Part shown: positions 17,101-25,056 of the stretch, piece by piece
How positions within the stretch are numbered: position 1 is the first letter of the stretch
Layout: each line of letters begins with the position of its first letter
NCBI GenBank assembly: GCA_003508005.1
Contig: DNUE01000067.1
Location: 41,831-93,469, forward strand
From: Desulfobulbaceae bacterium
GTDB lineage: Bacteria > Desulfobacterota > Desulfobulbia > Desulfobulbales > Desulfobulbaceae
DNA: 51,639 nt
Reading direction: 5' to 3'
Program-made: the position numbers and the translations under genes
The notes under the pieces: model-generated
Databases searched by the model: none
Told to the model about the DNA's origin: nothing
The model's input: the letters and a program-made list of their open reading frames with translations, nothing else

Positions 17101-17901
17101 GATTTCGGCCAGCCTGACCTGATCGCTCTGCAGTTCTGCCTCCCAGCGCAATTTTTCGGTCAGGTCGGTCGCTGTACCCCTGAGCGTTCCCTGGAAGGGT
17201 TTCAGCACCTGCATGGTGACCTCGAGTTGTTCAGGAGTGCCCTCGATCTCTGCCTTGCTTTCCATCGGGAAATAGCCCAGCGGAGCGAAGTAACAGTCCA
17301 GGGTGAACCGGCTTCGCGCGGTATCGCCGGCCTCCACTTCCCCCCCTATCTTGAACCGAAAGTCAGGGGCGGTCACGTCGAGACTTTCGACCTGCAGCAG
17401 GGTTCTTTTGCCTGAGGCCTTTTCGAGAGTGGCCCTGGCGATGTGCACCGGTGCCGAATCGTCAAGGAAGAAGAGGTTCAGGGAATTGACGGCGGCCTTC
17501 TCAACCCTGATAGCCAGGGGGAGATTAAAAGAGGGCAGGGTTTCCGCCCATGTCGCAGCCGGAGGAGAGGCGCTTCGCTGTTCAAGAAGCCGCAGGGTTG
17601 CCCCGTTCATATCTATGGAGCTGATCTCCAGCGTCATTTTCAGGAGGGAGGCGGGACGCCAGGAAAGCGAAAAATCCCTGACCGCAATTTCGAGATCCGC
17701 AGCACGGTAGTGTACCCCCTCAAGACTGAATGTATCCGCCAGGCGCCCTTGCACCGAGGCTACCGAGAAGGTTCCGGGCAGCACGCGGCCGGCGGTCCGG
17801 ACCAGATAGCAAAGACCGTCCGTGCTGTATCCAAGAAAAGCGAGAGCCATGGCTGCAAAACCAAGAATACCGGCAATGATGACGAGCAGATACTTTTTCA
17901 T
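14140..17901 (-). CDS. tamB: TamB-like translocation/assembly module protein
   Basis: A 1253-aa AsmA/TamB-type protein with an N-terminal inner-membrane anchor (MKKYLLVIIAGILGFAAMALAF) and a very long periplasmic stretch of beta-rich repeats, as in the TamB/YhdP hydrophobic-groove proteins. The C-terminal DUF490 region (about the last 350 residues, with LNEPDISFYSTPPM and YLLGYGFSIQTESG) is the conserved part. It bridges inner and outer membranes with TamA and is linked to autotransporter assembly and phospholipid transport. ATG 17901 shares its A with the tamA stop (TGATG); GTG 17904 would also work. It ends inside the small ORF of the opposite strand. Confidence 0.92.
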   Translation of the reverse strand: MKKYLLVIIAGILGFAAMALAFLGYSTDGLCYLVRTAGRVLPGTFSVASVQGRLADTFSLEGVHYRAADLEIAVRDFSLSWRPASLLKMTLEISSIDMNGATLRLLEQRSASPPAATWAETLPSFNLPLAIRVEKAAVNSLNLFFLDDSAPVHIARATLEKASGKRTLLQVESLDVTAPDFRFKIGGEVEAGDTARSRFTLDCYFAPLGYFPMESKAEIEGTPEQLEVTMQVLKPFQGTLRGTATDLTEKLRWEAELQSDQVRLAEIGRDWPEFVLTRFKAAGSGTLADYSLLAEADMNYGPFQDIHLRTGIDGDAYGLTLSDTQLDRADETLRGHGILAWRDTFSWQAELAGKRVSLSNINPAWPDGVLANIALSGRGAGDTYSLQVESEAAYAELRDIHVRGVIDGNADGLRFKDTQLDLPEGALKAEGQLAWLEAFTWQAEVNGTGINPGPWQPQYPGLLNFQAVSSGSLAQDTLKVKVDLVSLDGQLREYPVQASGKIELDGNHLEIDHLSLQAAGSSVLASGRYADTVDLGFELQAANLATVWPGASGSVRARGRLDGNRRHPSFQFSLSGDTVALDDFKLGTVAGDAQGSLAADGSLHARVSATEVAVADTRAGDFEAQLQGTTAAHRLFADIRSGADNAHLQFAGGISGSSWQGALEKADLNQEHLGTWQLLEATRISVSSRNIAVAPFCLAGTAPARVCLGGNSGPGGLWQAEARIESVPLQLLQFGRLHTVALEGAVSGVLALAGDRGEIKKGSLALATGSTSLVPLMPGKNSRPLTWQRNTLQAGLADNQFTANLYSMLSDGSTFVSSVRFFDVHPFPFSFEESRVEGSIEVDIKELQPLAALTLPDVDPSGALQGTIFLKGTIAHPTLFGTARLPQGKIRIPPLGISVEGLTISLDGSSPVFRVTASGSSGKGTLQLEGELLLAILPEPKLAFTIKGDRFEAASLPELKVILSPDLQGMITREKGEISGTIFIPEANIAPRDISGTVSASKDVVIVGSGKEPRTAGWPLSANVSVLAGDDVRVDAFGLWGKVKGRLEVSDLPGKPVTGDGILTVERGTFSIYGRELTIKTGRLLYNGNPLDNPGIDVRAESTTNEVTTGIQVTGFLNEPDISFYSTPPMEESVIISRLMMNTTLLGSSERDKGFLERVASRAGLDPVTSTVRGVKESLRLDEVKIASGGTRDDLSLVIGTWLTPDLYISYGKNLLKESGSFNTRYLLGYGFSIQTESGESQSGADLKYEIDR

Positions 17902-19685
17902 CACAGGTCGGCCCCGACATTAAAATGGATCCGCCAGGCCCCTCCTTCTCCACTGATCGCCTTGGCCAGATCAAGGCGCAACTGGCCGAAGGGCAGGTTC
18001 CACCGGATGCCGACACCGCAGCCGTTCTGCATGGCGATATCTGACAGTGAGTTGAAGGCATCGCCGCTGTCCCAAAAAAGGGCTGCGCTCCAGTTGTCAA
18101 CAATAGTCCGTTCTACCTCTGCACTGTACGTTGCCAGGTAGCGGCCGCCAAGGACATTCCCCAACGGATCCTGGGGACCGATGGACTTGTAGGCGTATCC
18201 TCGCACGCTCTGGTCCCCGCCGGCATAAAAGCGAAGAAGGGGAGGCAGGTCGTCAATGTTGTCCACCACGGTGCCTCCCAGTTGGAAGCGGCCGATTACC
18301 CTCCAGCCACCATGGAGTGCGACTATTGCCTTGGATGAAACTGAACCCTGCACAAAGGAGGTATCGGAAAACACGTTCCGGTCTGCGCCGGTGAGGTTGA
18401 GGGTTACGCGGACACCCCGACCGGTCCTGAGGCGGTCGTCGGCCAGCCGCCAGGTGCTCTTGATGCCCGGGGTCAACAGGGTCGCCCGGCCGGTATCCAG
18501 GCCGATGTCGTAATCCTCGTCCAGATAGGCGAGATAAAGGCTGTATTCGCCCTTGCCATGGATATGGTCATAGGAAAAGGAAACGGTTCGCTGTTCGGTG
18601 TCGGTGCTGTCAAAAGACTCCTTCTCCCACTTGGCGAGCAGCGCAAGCCTGTCCCTGCGGGGATCCCTGATGGGAATGGTGTATACCCCGCCAAACACAT
18701 TTTTTCGTTCTGAGGGCTGCAGCTGAACGGAAACCTGATGCCCGTTCCGATTGAACAGCCTGCTGGTCCATTCCACGGAACCCCGTGCGCCGGTATCCGT
18801 TCCATACCCGATGCCGAAGCCGTACTTGTTTGGATTCCGCTGCTCCAGGCTGACCAGAACCGGAATTTTCCTGGATGCAGGGGATGGTTCACCGGTTATC
18901 ACCTCGACATTGCTGAAATATTCAGAAGCAAGCAGGGACCGCCGCAGTTCGACCAGGGCCTTGGGGTAAAACGGGTCCCCTTCTTTGTAGGGAAGGAGAC
19001 GCCGCAGAAAGGCGTGGCGCAAGAATTCCGCCTGAAAGGATGTGGTGCCGAAATAGTAGCGGGGACCGGTATCCAGGACGAGGCGAATCGTGGCGTTGAA
19101 GTGCTCAGGGTCGACCACGACAGTGCGGCTGGTGAAGGCGACATCCCTGTACCCGGCCATCAGGGCTGCCGAGGTCAGAAGTTTCTTCCCCTCCTCGTAC
19201 TGCCGGTGGTCAAAAATATCGCCGATCTGAAGAGGAAATCGGCCGGCAACTTCTGTCATTGCCCGGTCATTCCCGCCTTCGCCGGTCAGATCGAGCGCCA
19301 GTTCAATTATCCGGACCGGTTCTCCCTGGGCAATGGCAAATGCCGCCCGCCAGATATCGCCCTGGGGGGTCAAGCTCTTGTCAACAACCGGGGAATAATA
19401 GCCATAGGGTTGCAGGGCGGATCTGATTTCCTGTTCCGCCTTGCTGAAAAGATGTTGAATAACAGTATCCGTCAGGCGGGAGTTTTCCTCCTGCTTGAGA
19501 GAGAGCGCAGCGAGGACATTGCTCCGCAGGGGGTCGTCCAAGCCGGAAACCGATACCTCAACGCTTTTCAAATCCTGGCTTAAAGCAAAGGAAGAGTTGA
19601 AAAGGATGACCAGGGGAAGAAGAACCCTGAGCATGCCTGACAACCAGCGTGGTACGCCTGGCCGGCTGCTGTAAGTTAGTTTCAC
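17901..19685 (-). CDS. tamA: TamA-like Omp85 outer-membrane protein
   Basis: A 594-aa Omp85 family protein: a signal sequence (hydrophobic about 18-35), three POTRA-like modules to about residue 270, then a 16-strand type barrel. GGDQSVRGY is the family's VRGF/Y motif in loop L6. The C-terminus GADL resembles E. coli TamA (577 aa), which also ends in Leu, rather than BamA, which ends in an aromatic residue. It is coupled to tamB by a one-base stop/start overlap. The start is GTG with only a weak ribosome site. Confidence 0.9.
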   Translation of the reverse strand: MKLTYSSRPGVPRWLSGMLRVLLPLVILFNSSFALSQDLKSVEVSVSGLDDPLRSNVLAALSLKQEENSRLTDTVIQHLFSKAEQEIRSALQPYGYYSPVVDKSLTPQGDIWRAAFAIAQGEPVRIIELALDLTGEGGNDRAMTEVAGRFPLQIGDIFDHRQYEEGKKLLTSAALMAGYRDVAFTSRTVVVDPEHFNATIRLVLDTGPRYYFGTTSFQAEFLRHAFLRRLLPYKEGDPFYPKALVELRRSLLASEYFSNVEVITGEPSPASRKIPVLVSLEQRNPNKYGFGIGYGTDTGARGSVEWTSRLFNRNGHQVSVQLQPSERKNVFGGVYTIPIRDPRRDRLALLAKWEKESFDSTDTEQRTVSFSYDHIHGKGEYSLYLAYLDEDYDIGLDTGRATLLTPGIKSTWRLADDRLRTGRGVRVTLNLTGADRNVFSDTSFVQGSVSSKAIVALHGGWRVIGRFQLGGTVVDNIDDLPPLLRFYAGGDQSVRGYAYKSIGPQDPLGNVLGGRYLATYSAEVERTIVDNWSAALFWDSGDAFNSLSDIAMQNGCGVGIRWNLPFGQLRLDLAKAISGEGGAWRIHFNVGADL

Positions 19686-20052
19686 TGGTGTCTTGCCGTG
19701 ATTTTCCGCAATATTACCTGGATCAAATGCGTAACAACCTATCGTTATTGAAAATTATAGCATTTTCTCCTATTAGCAGCGAGCATTCTTTTTTCTGTTG
19801 TCCACTGATCCTCAGTCTATTTTTTCGATCCCGATTCCGATACCGACCCCGAATGGTTGTCCATGCCGTACCTCTCATTTTTCAGTCTTCAGCATCAATA
19901 CTCATTGTGGTCCCGCTGAGGATCGGCGGTATGCGGATATGCATATTATCCGTGAAAAACGTCGCTCCTTGGGGTATCAAGGGTGCAGCAAAGGCGGAAT
20001 CCATTTCGGTGGTTGCAGGCACCAATGAACCGGGCATTTGCGGAGAAAGAAT
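19686..20052. other. Intergenic region between divergent tamA and rsmB
   Basis: About 370 bp without a supportable gene. It should hold divergent promoters. I see an inverted repeat CGGATA/TATCCG around 19935-19953 enclosing ATGCAT. No clear -35/-10 pair stands out. Confidence 0.5.
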
Positions 20053-21429
20053 ATGCAGGAGCGGGCTGGCACAGGTTCAACAAGCAGGACGGCACGACAA
20101 CTCGCGGTCCTGTGCCTGGTCCGCTGGGCCTGGGATCGCCAGGCCGTGCAGCCCCATATTGACGCCGCCATCCATGCATCGGCCCTCTCGTCTCAGGACC
20201 GGCAACTCTCTGTAATGCTGGTGCAGGGGGTTCTACGTCAGATGCAGCATCTGGACAGGATCATAGCCGGTTTTTCCCGGTTCCCGCCAGCCAGAATGAA
20301 GCCCCTGACTCTCATGGCCCTGCGGGTGGGAGTCTACCAGCTGCTGTTCCTGGACCGGGTGCCCGATTCCGCCGCGGTGAACGAGTCCGTGCGCGTGCTG
20401 CGCGAGGAGCGGCAGCCCCGCTGGCTGGTCAATTTTGCCAACGGGGTGCTGCGGGCCATTGCCAGAAACAGGGAGAACCTGCCCGGTCCGGAAGAGCCGG
20501 ATACGCAGGGATCACCAGTCCTCAATCATCCCGAATGGCTGGTCCGGCGTTGGCAGGCGGTCTACGGCGATGAGACAACCGTGCGTATCTGCCGGGCCAA
20601 CAATCACGAGCCCGTCCTCACCCTGCGGGTTAACACCCTGCGTACCACAGCGATGGAACTGGCCGGCAAGCTGAAATCCTGCGGCTGCGAGGTTCGCCCC
20701 GGCAGATACGCGCCTGATTCCCTGGTGCTGGTAAGGATGTCCGGACCGCTGAGCGACCTGCCCGGCTATGCTGAAGGCCTGTTCCATGTGCAGGACGAAG
20801 CCGCACAGCTGGTCACCCTGCTGCTCTCGCCACTGTTAGCGGAGCAGAGGTATTTGGATGCCTGCGCTGGCCTGGGCGGTAAGACCTGTCACCTGGGCCA
20901 GCTGCTGTCCGAAGGGACTGAGTTGCTTGCGGTGGAGCCCAGCGCCTACCGTTTTTGCCTGCTCGGGCAGAACCTTCAGCGGCTGCGCCTGGCGGATCGG
21001 GTTGTGCCATTCCATGGCCGGCTTGAGGAATTCGTAGCCACGGGGCCTGGGCAATTTTCACGCATCCTGCTGGATGCGCCCTGTTCAGGCACCGGGGTCA
21101 TCGGCCGGCACCCCGATATTCGCTGGAACAGAAAACCGGAGGACCTGCCTGCCTATCAGCGCCAGCAACGTGCCTTGCTGGAACTTGCCCGTCCCCTCCT
21201 TGCGCCGGGCGGGGTTCTGTTGTACGCGACCTGCAGCTTGGAGCCTGAGGAGAATCAGGATCTTGTCAAGGCGTTTCTCAGGGAACACCCGGAATTCTCC
21301 GTTACCGACTGCCGGGAGTTTTTGCCCCCTGCTGCCGGGGAACTTGTTGATGCCTCGGGATATTTCTGTCCGACGCCGGCCCGGGGACTCGACGGCTTCT
21401 TTGCCGCCCGTCTGCATCGGGCATGTTGA
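20053..21429 (+). CDS. rsmB: 16S rRNA (cytosine-967-C5)-methyltransferase
   Basis: A 458-aa RsmB/Sun-type enzyme that methylates C967 of 16S rRNA with S-adenosylmethionine. An N-terminal NusB-like RNA-binding domain (about 10-145) precedes a Rossmann methyltransferase domain with DACAGLGGKTCHL (SAM motif I), DAPCSGTGVIGRHPDIRW (the first cysteine motif) and YATCSLEPEENQ (the second, catalytic cysteine). ATG 20053 follows GGAGAAAG; the TTG at 20038 lacks a ribosome site. Length and motif order are ordinary. Confidence 0.94.
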   Translation: MQERAGTGSTSRTARQLAVLCLVRWAWDRQAVQPHIDAAIHASALSSQDRQLSVMLVQGVLRQMQHLDRIIAGFSRFPPARMKPLTLMALRVGVYQLLFLDRVPDSAAVNESVRVLREERQPRWLVNFANGVLRAIARNRENLPGPEEPDTQGSPVLNHPEWLVRRWQAVYGDETTVRICRANNHEPVLTLRVNTLRTTAMELAGKLKSCGCEVRPGRYAPDSLVLVRMSGPLSDLPGYAEGLFHVQDEAAQLVTLLLSPLLAEQRYLDACAGLGGKTCHLGQLLSEGTELLAVEPSAYRFCLLGQNLQRLRLADRVVPFHGRLEEFVATGPGQFSRILLDAPCSGTGVIGRHPDIRWNRKPEDLPAYQRQQRALLELARPLLAPGGVLLYATCSLEPEENQDLVKAFLREHPEFSVTDCREFLPPAAGELVDASGYFCPTPARGLDGFFAARLHRAC

Positions 21430-21494
21430 GCCCATTCATTGCTTGTCGCCGGCCCTTATTTTGCGTATATTCGTTATTCAGTAGAGAATTACTG

Positions 21495-21537
21495 GCCTCG
21501 CAAAGAGGCAAAAGTCGGTGACAGAATTTGTCACCGA
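21495..21537 (+). promoter_or_regulatory. Two tandem hairpins before the 21555 gene
   Basis: GCCTC/GAGGC (21495-21499, 21505-21509) is followed at once by a perfect 9-bp stem TCGGTGACA/TGTCACCGA (21515-21523, 21529-21537, loop GAATT). The second stem stops 3 nt before the AGGAGAAG ribosome site of the next gene. There is no T tract, so a terminator for rsmB is unlikely; a leader structure affecting translation or mRNA stability is possible. Confidence 0.5.
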
Positions 21538-21554
21538 GATAGGAGAAGGGCATA

Positions 21555-22145
21555 ATGGGGGAAATTAAAAGCACCATGGACCTGGTCATGGAACGGGCCG
21601 CGCGGATCGGCAAGGCCACCAGGGAAGAACTGCAGCAGGATGATGCGAAGAAAAAGGGGGTTCAGCTCGCGGTTGATTTTTTGGAAGGCAGGATCGACAG
21701 ACTGTTCGACGCGATCGCCGACCATGAGCCGGCAGGGCAGATGGCCATGCGGCAGGGTGCGGTGGAAGGTCTATTGCGCAATATATTTCTGCCTCGCGAC
21801 GAGGCCCAGCGGGCACGAATCGACAAGGGTGTGCGCGGCATCATCGATCTGAGCAGCAGCGCCGGGGATGTACTTTCCATCTGCCGCGAGGTGCAGAATA
21901 TCGTCGCCGGCTATGCCAAGCATGTGGAGCAGCTCCGGGGACAGCTCGAGGAACAGATCAGGAAGCAGTACGAGCAACTCCTGGCCCAGCAGGGAGGCGG
22001 ACAGCGGGAAAAGATTAAGATCGACCCCACCCTGCAGCCCAAGTTCAGGGAAGAATGGAGCCGGATCGAAGGGGAACTGAACAGCCAGTACAACAAGGCC
22101 CTGCAGCAGTTTAAGGCGGAGCTGGGAAAGCGGCTTGGCCTGTAG
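21555..22145 (+). CDS. Conserved helical protein of unknown function (DUF6657-like)
   Basis: A 196-aa soluble protein beginning MGEIKSTMDLVMERAARIG, a start I associate with a widespread deltaproteobacterial family (probably DUF6657; recalled, not searched). It is almost entirely helical, with a charged coiled-coil stretch around residues 120-150 (VEQLRGQLEEQIRKQYEQLL) and a C-terminal helix. No catalytic motif is seen. It has a strong AGGAGAAG ribosome site and lies directly upstream of the M24 peptidase, 1 bp apart, so the two are co-transcribed. Confidence 0.75.
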   Translation: MGEIKSTMDLVMERAARIGKATREELQQDDAKKKGVQLAVDFLEGRIDRLFDAIADHEPAGQMAMRQGAVEGLLRNIFLPRDEAQRARIDKGVRGIIDLSSSAGDVLSICREVQNIVAGYAKHVEQLRGQLEEQIRKQYEQLLAQQGGGQREKIKIDPTLQPKFREEWSRIEGELNSQYNKALQQFKAELGKRLGL

Positions 22146-22146
22146 C

Positions 22147-23256
22147 ATGACCGCGCTGCGCTGTCACGGGCGCCTGGCCCGGCTGCAGGCCCGGCTGGCC
22201 AGAAAAAGAATCAGTGCCCTGCTGGTGACCCAGCCGGCCAATCGTCGCTATCTCAGCGGCTTCTCCGCGTCGGACCACGGCATCCAGGAAAGCGCCGGGG
22301 TATTGCTGGTGCCGCGCCGCGGCCAGCCTTATCTTTTGACCGATTCCCGCTTTCTCCTGCAGGCCCGGGAGGAAGCCGCCGGTTTTAGCGTCAGGCTGTA
22401 CCAGAAGGGGCTGCTGGCCAGTCTGCAGCAGCTGTTGCCTGAGCTTGGCGTGCGCCGCCTTGGTTTTGAAAGCCATTACCTGCTTCATTCCACCGCGGGC
22501 AGGTTGGCCCGAATGGCGGAAAAGCTCGGGCTGGAGCTGGTCCCGGTCACGGATATGGTCGAACCTCTGCGCGTCGTCAAGACCGAGGAGGAAATCGGCA
22601 GGATTCGGGCGGCGGTGCTTCTGAACGAACAGGTTTTTCAGCAGGTGTACCGGACGATCAGGCCCGGCATGACCGAGGCGGGCATCGCCCTGGCCCTGGA
22701 AACGGGCATGCGGGAGATGGGGGCAGAAGGGCCGAGTTTTGCCACCATTGTCGCCTTCGGCACCAATGCGGCGAAGCCGCACGCGGTGCCGGGTTCTCGG
22801 GTGCTGGCGGAAGGAGAACCTGTTCTTATCGACATGGGGCTGGTGCTGGACGGCTACTGTGCCGACATGACCCGGACGGTGGTTGTCGGCAAGCCGGACC
22901 CGCTGTTCCTGGAAAGGCTGCGGATCGTTCGCAGGGCGCAACTCGCGGCAATCCGGGTTATCCGCGCCGGCATCCCCAGCCGGGAGGTTGATCTGGCCGC
23001 GCGGCGGGTAATCCGGGAGAGCGGCTACGGCGCCTGTTTCGGCCATGCCCTGGGCCATGGCGTGGGGCTGGAGGTCCACGAGGAGCCGAGGCTCTCGGCG
23101 CGGTGCCGGAAGAAACTGCGGGCCGGCATGGTCGTCACCGTGGAACCGGGGATCTACCTGCCGGAGTGGGGGGGGGTCCGACTGGAAAACATGGTGGTGG
23201 TGAGAAAAAAGGGCTGCGAGGTTTTCAACAAGGACACCACCTTTCTCGATCTGTAA
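22147..23256 (+). CDS. M24 family metallopeptidase (Xaa-Pro aminopeptidase type)
   Basis: A 369-aa cytoplasmic peptidase with an N-terminal creatinase-like domain (about 1-130) and a C-terminal pita-bread domain. Predicted dinuclear-metal ligands are all present: the two Asp in IDMGLVLDGYCADMTR, His in GHALGHGVGLEVHEEP, and the Glu residues in EPGIYLPEWGGVRLEN. This is the PepP/PepQ group that removes residues before proline. ATG 22147 follows the previous stop immediately. A run of nine G (23168-23176) lies near the 3' end. Confidence 0.9.
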   Translation: MTALRCHGRLARLQARLARKRISALLVTQPANRRYLSGFSASDHGIQESAGVLLVPRRGQPYLLTDSRFLLQAREEAAGFSVRLYQKGLLASLQQLLPELGVRRLGFESHYLLHSTAGRLARMAEKLGLELVPVTDMVEPLRVVKTEEEIGRIRAAVLLNEQVFQQVYRTIRPGMTEAGIALALETGMREMGAEGPSFATIVAFGTNAAKPHAVPGSRVLAEGEPVLIDMGLVLDGYCADMTRTVVVGKPDPLFLERLRIVRRAQLAAIRVIRAGIPSREVDLAARRVIRESGYGACFGHALGHGVGLEVHEEPRLSARCRKKLRAGMVVTVEPGIYLPEWGGVRLENMVVVRKKGCEVFNKDTTFLDL

Positions 23257-23275
23257 AAGAAAAGGGTCCATCGTC

Positions 23276-23362
23276 ATGCCCAAATACGCTGTCCTCGTCG
23301 TCCCAAGGTGGCTCGAAGATGAGATGCGTAACAGGATGAGTACATATTTGACAGGCCCCTGA
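23276..23362 (+). CDS. Possible 28-aa small ORF
   Basis: An ATG preceded by AAAGGG opens a 28-codon frame (product starts MPKYAVLVVPRWLEDEM) between the M24 peptidase and the 23377 gene, in the same direction. It has a plausible ribosome site but no other support; it may be chance. Confidence 0.2.
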   Translation: MPKYAVLVVPRWLEDEMRNRMSTYLTGP

Positions 23363-23376
23363 CCCGGAGAAAAAAC

Positions 23377-23709
23377 ATGCGCCAATACCTGATCGATGAG
23401 ATTTCCTTTCTGGAGCGGGACAATATTGAGAGCTACCTGAAGCGCACCCTCAAGCACGGCCCCATTGAGGGGGTCTTCTGGCTGGAGGTGCCGGCTGATC
23501 TGCTGGGTCCGGCGCAGCAGGGCCATGAACGATGCGGTCCCTTTTATTTCTCGGTGGTGCTGGAGGAAAAGACCCTGCGATTCGAGTTTCTGGTGCGCAG
23601 CTCCCATAACATGCACTGCTCCTGCATCGCCTGGGCGAATTCCGGCCAGCGGCAGTTTGTCCTCGATTTTGCCGACCGGCTGCTGACCGAGGAGATGATC
23701 CGGGCATAA
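23377..23709 (+). CDS. Conserved hypothetical small protein
   Basis: A 110-aa soluble protein I cannot name. The N-terminal half is mixed helix and strand (RQYLIDEISFLERDNIESYLKR), and the C-terminal half holds a cysteine-containing stretch, NMHCSCIAWA, followed by an amphipathic helix QRQFVLDFADRLL. I have the impression it belongs to a small family common in Desulfobacterota, without known function. CCGGAG lies 9 nt before the ATG. The arrangement suggests the same transcription unit as the M24 peptidase. Confidence 0.65.
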   Translation: MRQYLIDEISFLERDNIESYLKRTLKHGPIEGVFWLEVPADLLGPAQQGHERCGPFYFSVVLEEKTLRFEFLVRSSHNMHCSCIAWANSGQRQFVLDFADRLLTEEMIRA

Positions 23710-23765
23710 TAAGTGCACCGCGCCCGGGTAGAAATGAAAACCATGAAGGAAAAGTGAAGTTAAAT

Positions 23766-23794
23766 TTGGGAATTTACTCGTTATGAAATATACT
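23766..23794 (+). promoter_or_regulatory. Candidate promoter of the PilZ gene
   Basis: TTGGGA (23766-23771), 17 nt, TATACT (23789-23794). The region is AT-rich compared with its surroundings, and transcription would begin about 50 nt before the PilZ start codon. Confidence 0.5.
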
Positions 23795-23849
23795 TCTTTT
23801 GAAGGCGATCTCTTCTTGTCATGCTGCAATCGTCAATAAGGGGACAACC

Positions 23850-24188
23850 ATGTTTATTCAGGATCTGAATGATAAACGGCACGCGGTCAGGGTGAATTTT
23901 GTCGCCGATGCGACAGTCACTTTTCAGCAGGAGAACAGATCGCTGCAAGGCCTGCTGAAAAATCTGAGTTTGGACGGGATACTGATGCAGACGGAAGAGG
24001 TGGCGGCCGAGGGCACGCCCTGCATAGTGACCATCGTGGTGCAGGACCGCCATTCCCGGCTGATTATCGATGATCTAGCCGGCGAGGTGGTCCGCAGCGC
24101 GACCGGTGAAATGGGCATCAAGTTCCTGTACCCCTTTGCCTGGCTCGCCCTGTTCCATGTCTATCACAGCAAGTCGGCATCGCAGTAG
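23850..24188 (+). CDS. PilZ domain protein
   Basis: A 112-aa single-domain protein. The c-di-GMP signature is recognisable: an R-x-x-x-R element (KRHAVRV, residues 9-15) and a D/N-x-S-x-x-G element (NLSLDGILM), followed by the beta-barrel strands of a PilZ domain. Such stand-alone proteins usually bind c-di-GMP and regulate motility, pili or polysaccharide export; the type IV pilus operon at 35.6-43 kb is a possible target, but no direct link is visible. ATG 23850 follows AAGGGG; an upstream in-frame ATG at 23799 lacks a ribosome site. Confidence 0.8.
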   Translation: MFIQDLNDKRHAVRVNFVADATVTFQQENRSLQGLLKNLSLDGILMQTEEVAAEGTPCIVTIVVQDRHSRLIIDDLAGEVVRSATGEMGIKFLYPFAWLALFHVYHSKSASQ

Positions 24189-24252
24189 CCTGCCCTTGGC
24201 CGGCTGCTGACGCATCTCCCTTTTGGCCAGCATCGGCCTCCATACCAACTCC

Positions 24253-24285
24253 AAAGCGGAGGAACAGGATCTGTTCCTCCGCTTT
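24253..24285. repeat. Perfect 15-bp inverted repeat between convergent genes
   Basis: 24253-24267 and 24271-24285 are exact reverse complements (AAAGCGGAGGAACAG and its complement) around a 3-nt loop. It sits between the convergent PilZ and membrane-protein genes. It probably acts as a bidirectional terminator, but neither side has more than three T residues, so termination would not be classic intrinsic. Confidence 0.65.
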
Positions 24286-24371
24286 GCCAGTTCCGCACAC
24301 CATCCGCTGCTCAATCCCTTCGGCCGTCTTCCTCAAGCCGCACAATTTATCCGCTGACCGAATATTGCCGG

Positions 24372-24992
24372 TTATTCCTGTTCCGGGGGCGGGGGCGGGG
24401 GTGACGGGGTAGCGGGAGCCGTCGCGGGTTTCGGCGGTTCCTTGCCTGTTTTCAGCTCATAGACCAGAAGGATGAACAGGGTGGCAAAGGGTTGGGTGAA
24501 CAGGCTGCCGATGACGAAGGACTGGCCGATGGCGATAATGCCGATGAACAGGGCGACAACCACAAAGTGCTCGGCAATGGGGTCTTCCATGGCCAGGCGG
24601 CTGCTTTCCTTGACGGCATCGATCAGTCCCATCTCGCGGTCGGTCATCAACGGGAGCAGGTAGAGGCAGAAGAAGGCCAGGGCCAGCACCATGATGATTC
24701 CGGGCAGGACAAGCATGGCAAAGCCGAGCATCAGGGCGATGAAGACGAGGACCCCGAAGCCGAGCAGGGGGAGGAACAGTCGCATCTGGGAGAAGAGGTC
24801 GCCGATCTCCGGTTTTCTGTTGTCGCGCACGGCAAGCAGCAGCGACTGCGTATAGCCGGCGGTGGCCACCGGCGCCAGGATCCCCAGGGTGACAATGGAA
24901 ATGCCGATCAGACCCAGAGTGATGAGCAGCATGGCAGGAAGAAATTCGGTGAAAATTGACCAGGTTTTTTCAAGCAGCCCTTTATAGTCCAT
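24372..24992 (-). CDS. Integral membrane protein with polyproline tail
   Basis: A 206-aa inner-membrane protein I cannot assign to a family. Hydrophobic segments lie near residues 15-40, 72-112 (two helices) and 140-180. The C-terminus is a proline-rich tail with six consecutive Pro before EQE. ATG 24992 follows AGAGGG. The longer frame upstream of it is compositionally wrong and overlaps the radA region. It follows radA by about 65 bp on the same strand. Transport or structural roles are both possible. Confidence 0.7.
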   Translation of the reverse strand: MDYKGLLEKTWSIFTEFLPAMLLITLGLIGISIVTLGILAPVATAGYTQSLLLAVRDNRKPEIGDLFSQMRLFLPLLGFGVLVFIALMLGFAMLVLPGIIMVLALAFFCLYLLPLMTDREMGLIDAVKESSRLAMEDPIAEHFVVVALFIGIIAIGQSFVIGSLFTQPFATLFILLVYELKTGKEPPKPATAPATPSPPPPPPEQE

Positions 24993-25056
24993 AGCAACCC
25001 TCTGTAAAATGTTGTTGTTTCGAATTATACGGATTATCTCGGGGTCTGGCAAGGAA

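Noticed and set aside
21370..21382. CCGACGCCGGC in rsmB as a third hairpin-element copy
   Set aside because: It matches only the core flank in reverse, lacks both stems and lies in coding sequence.
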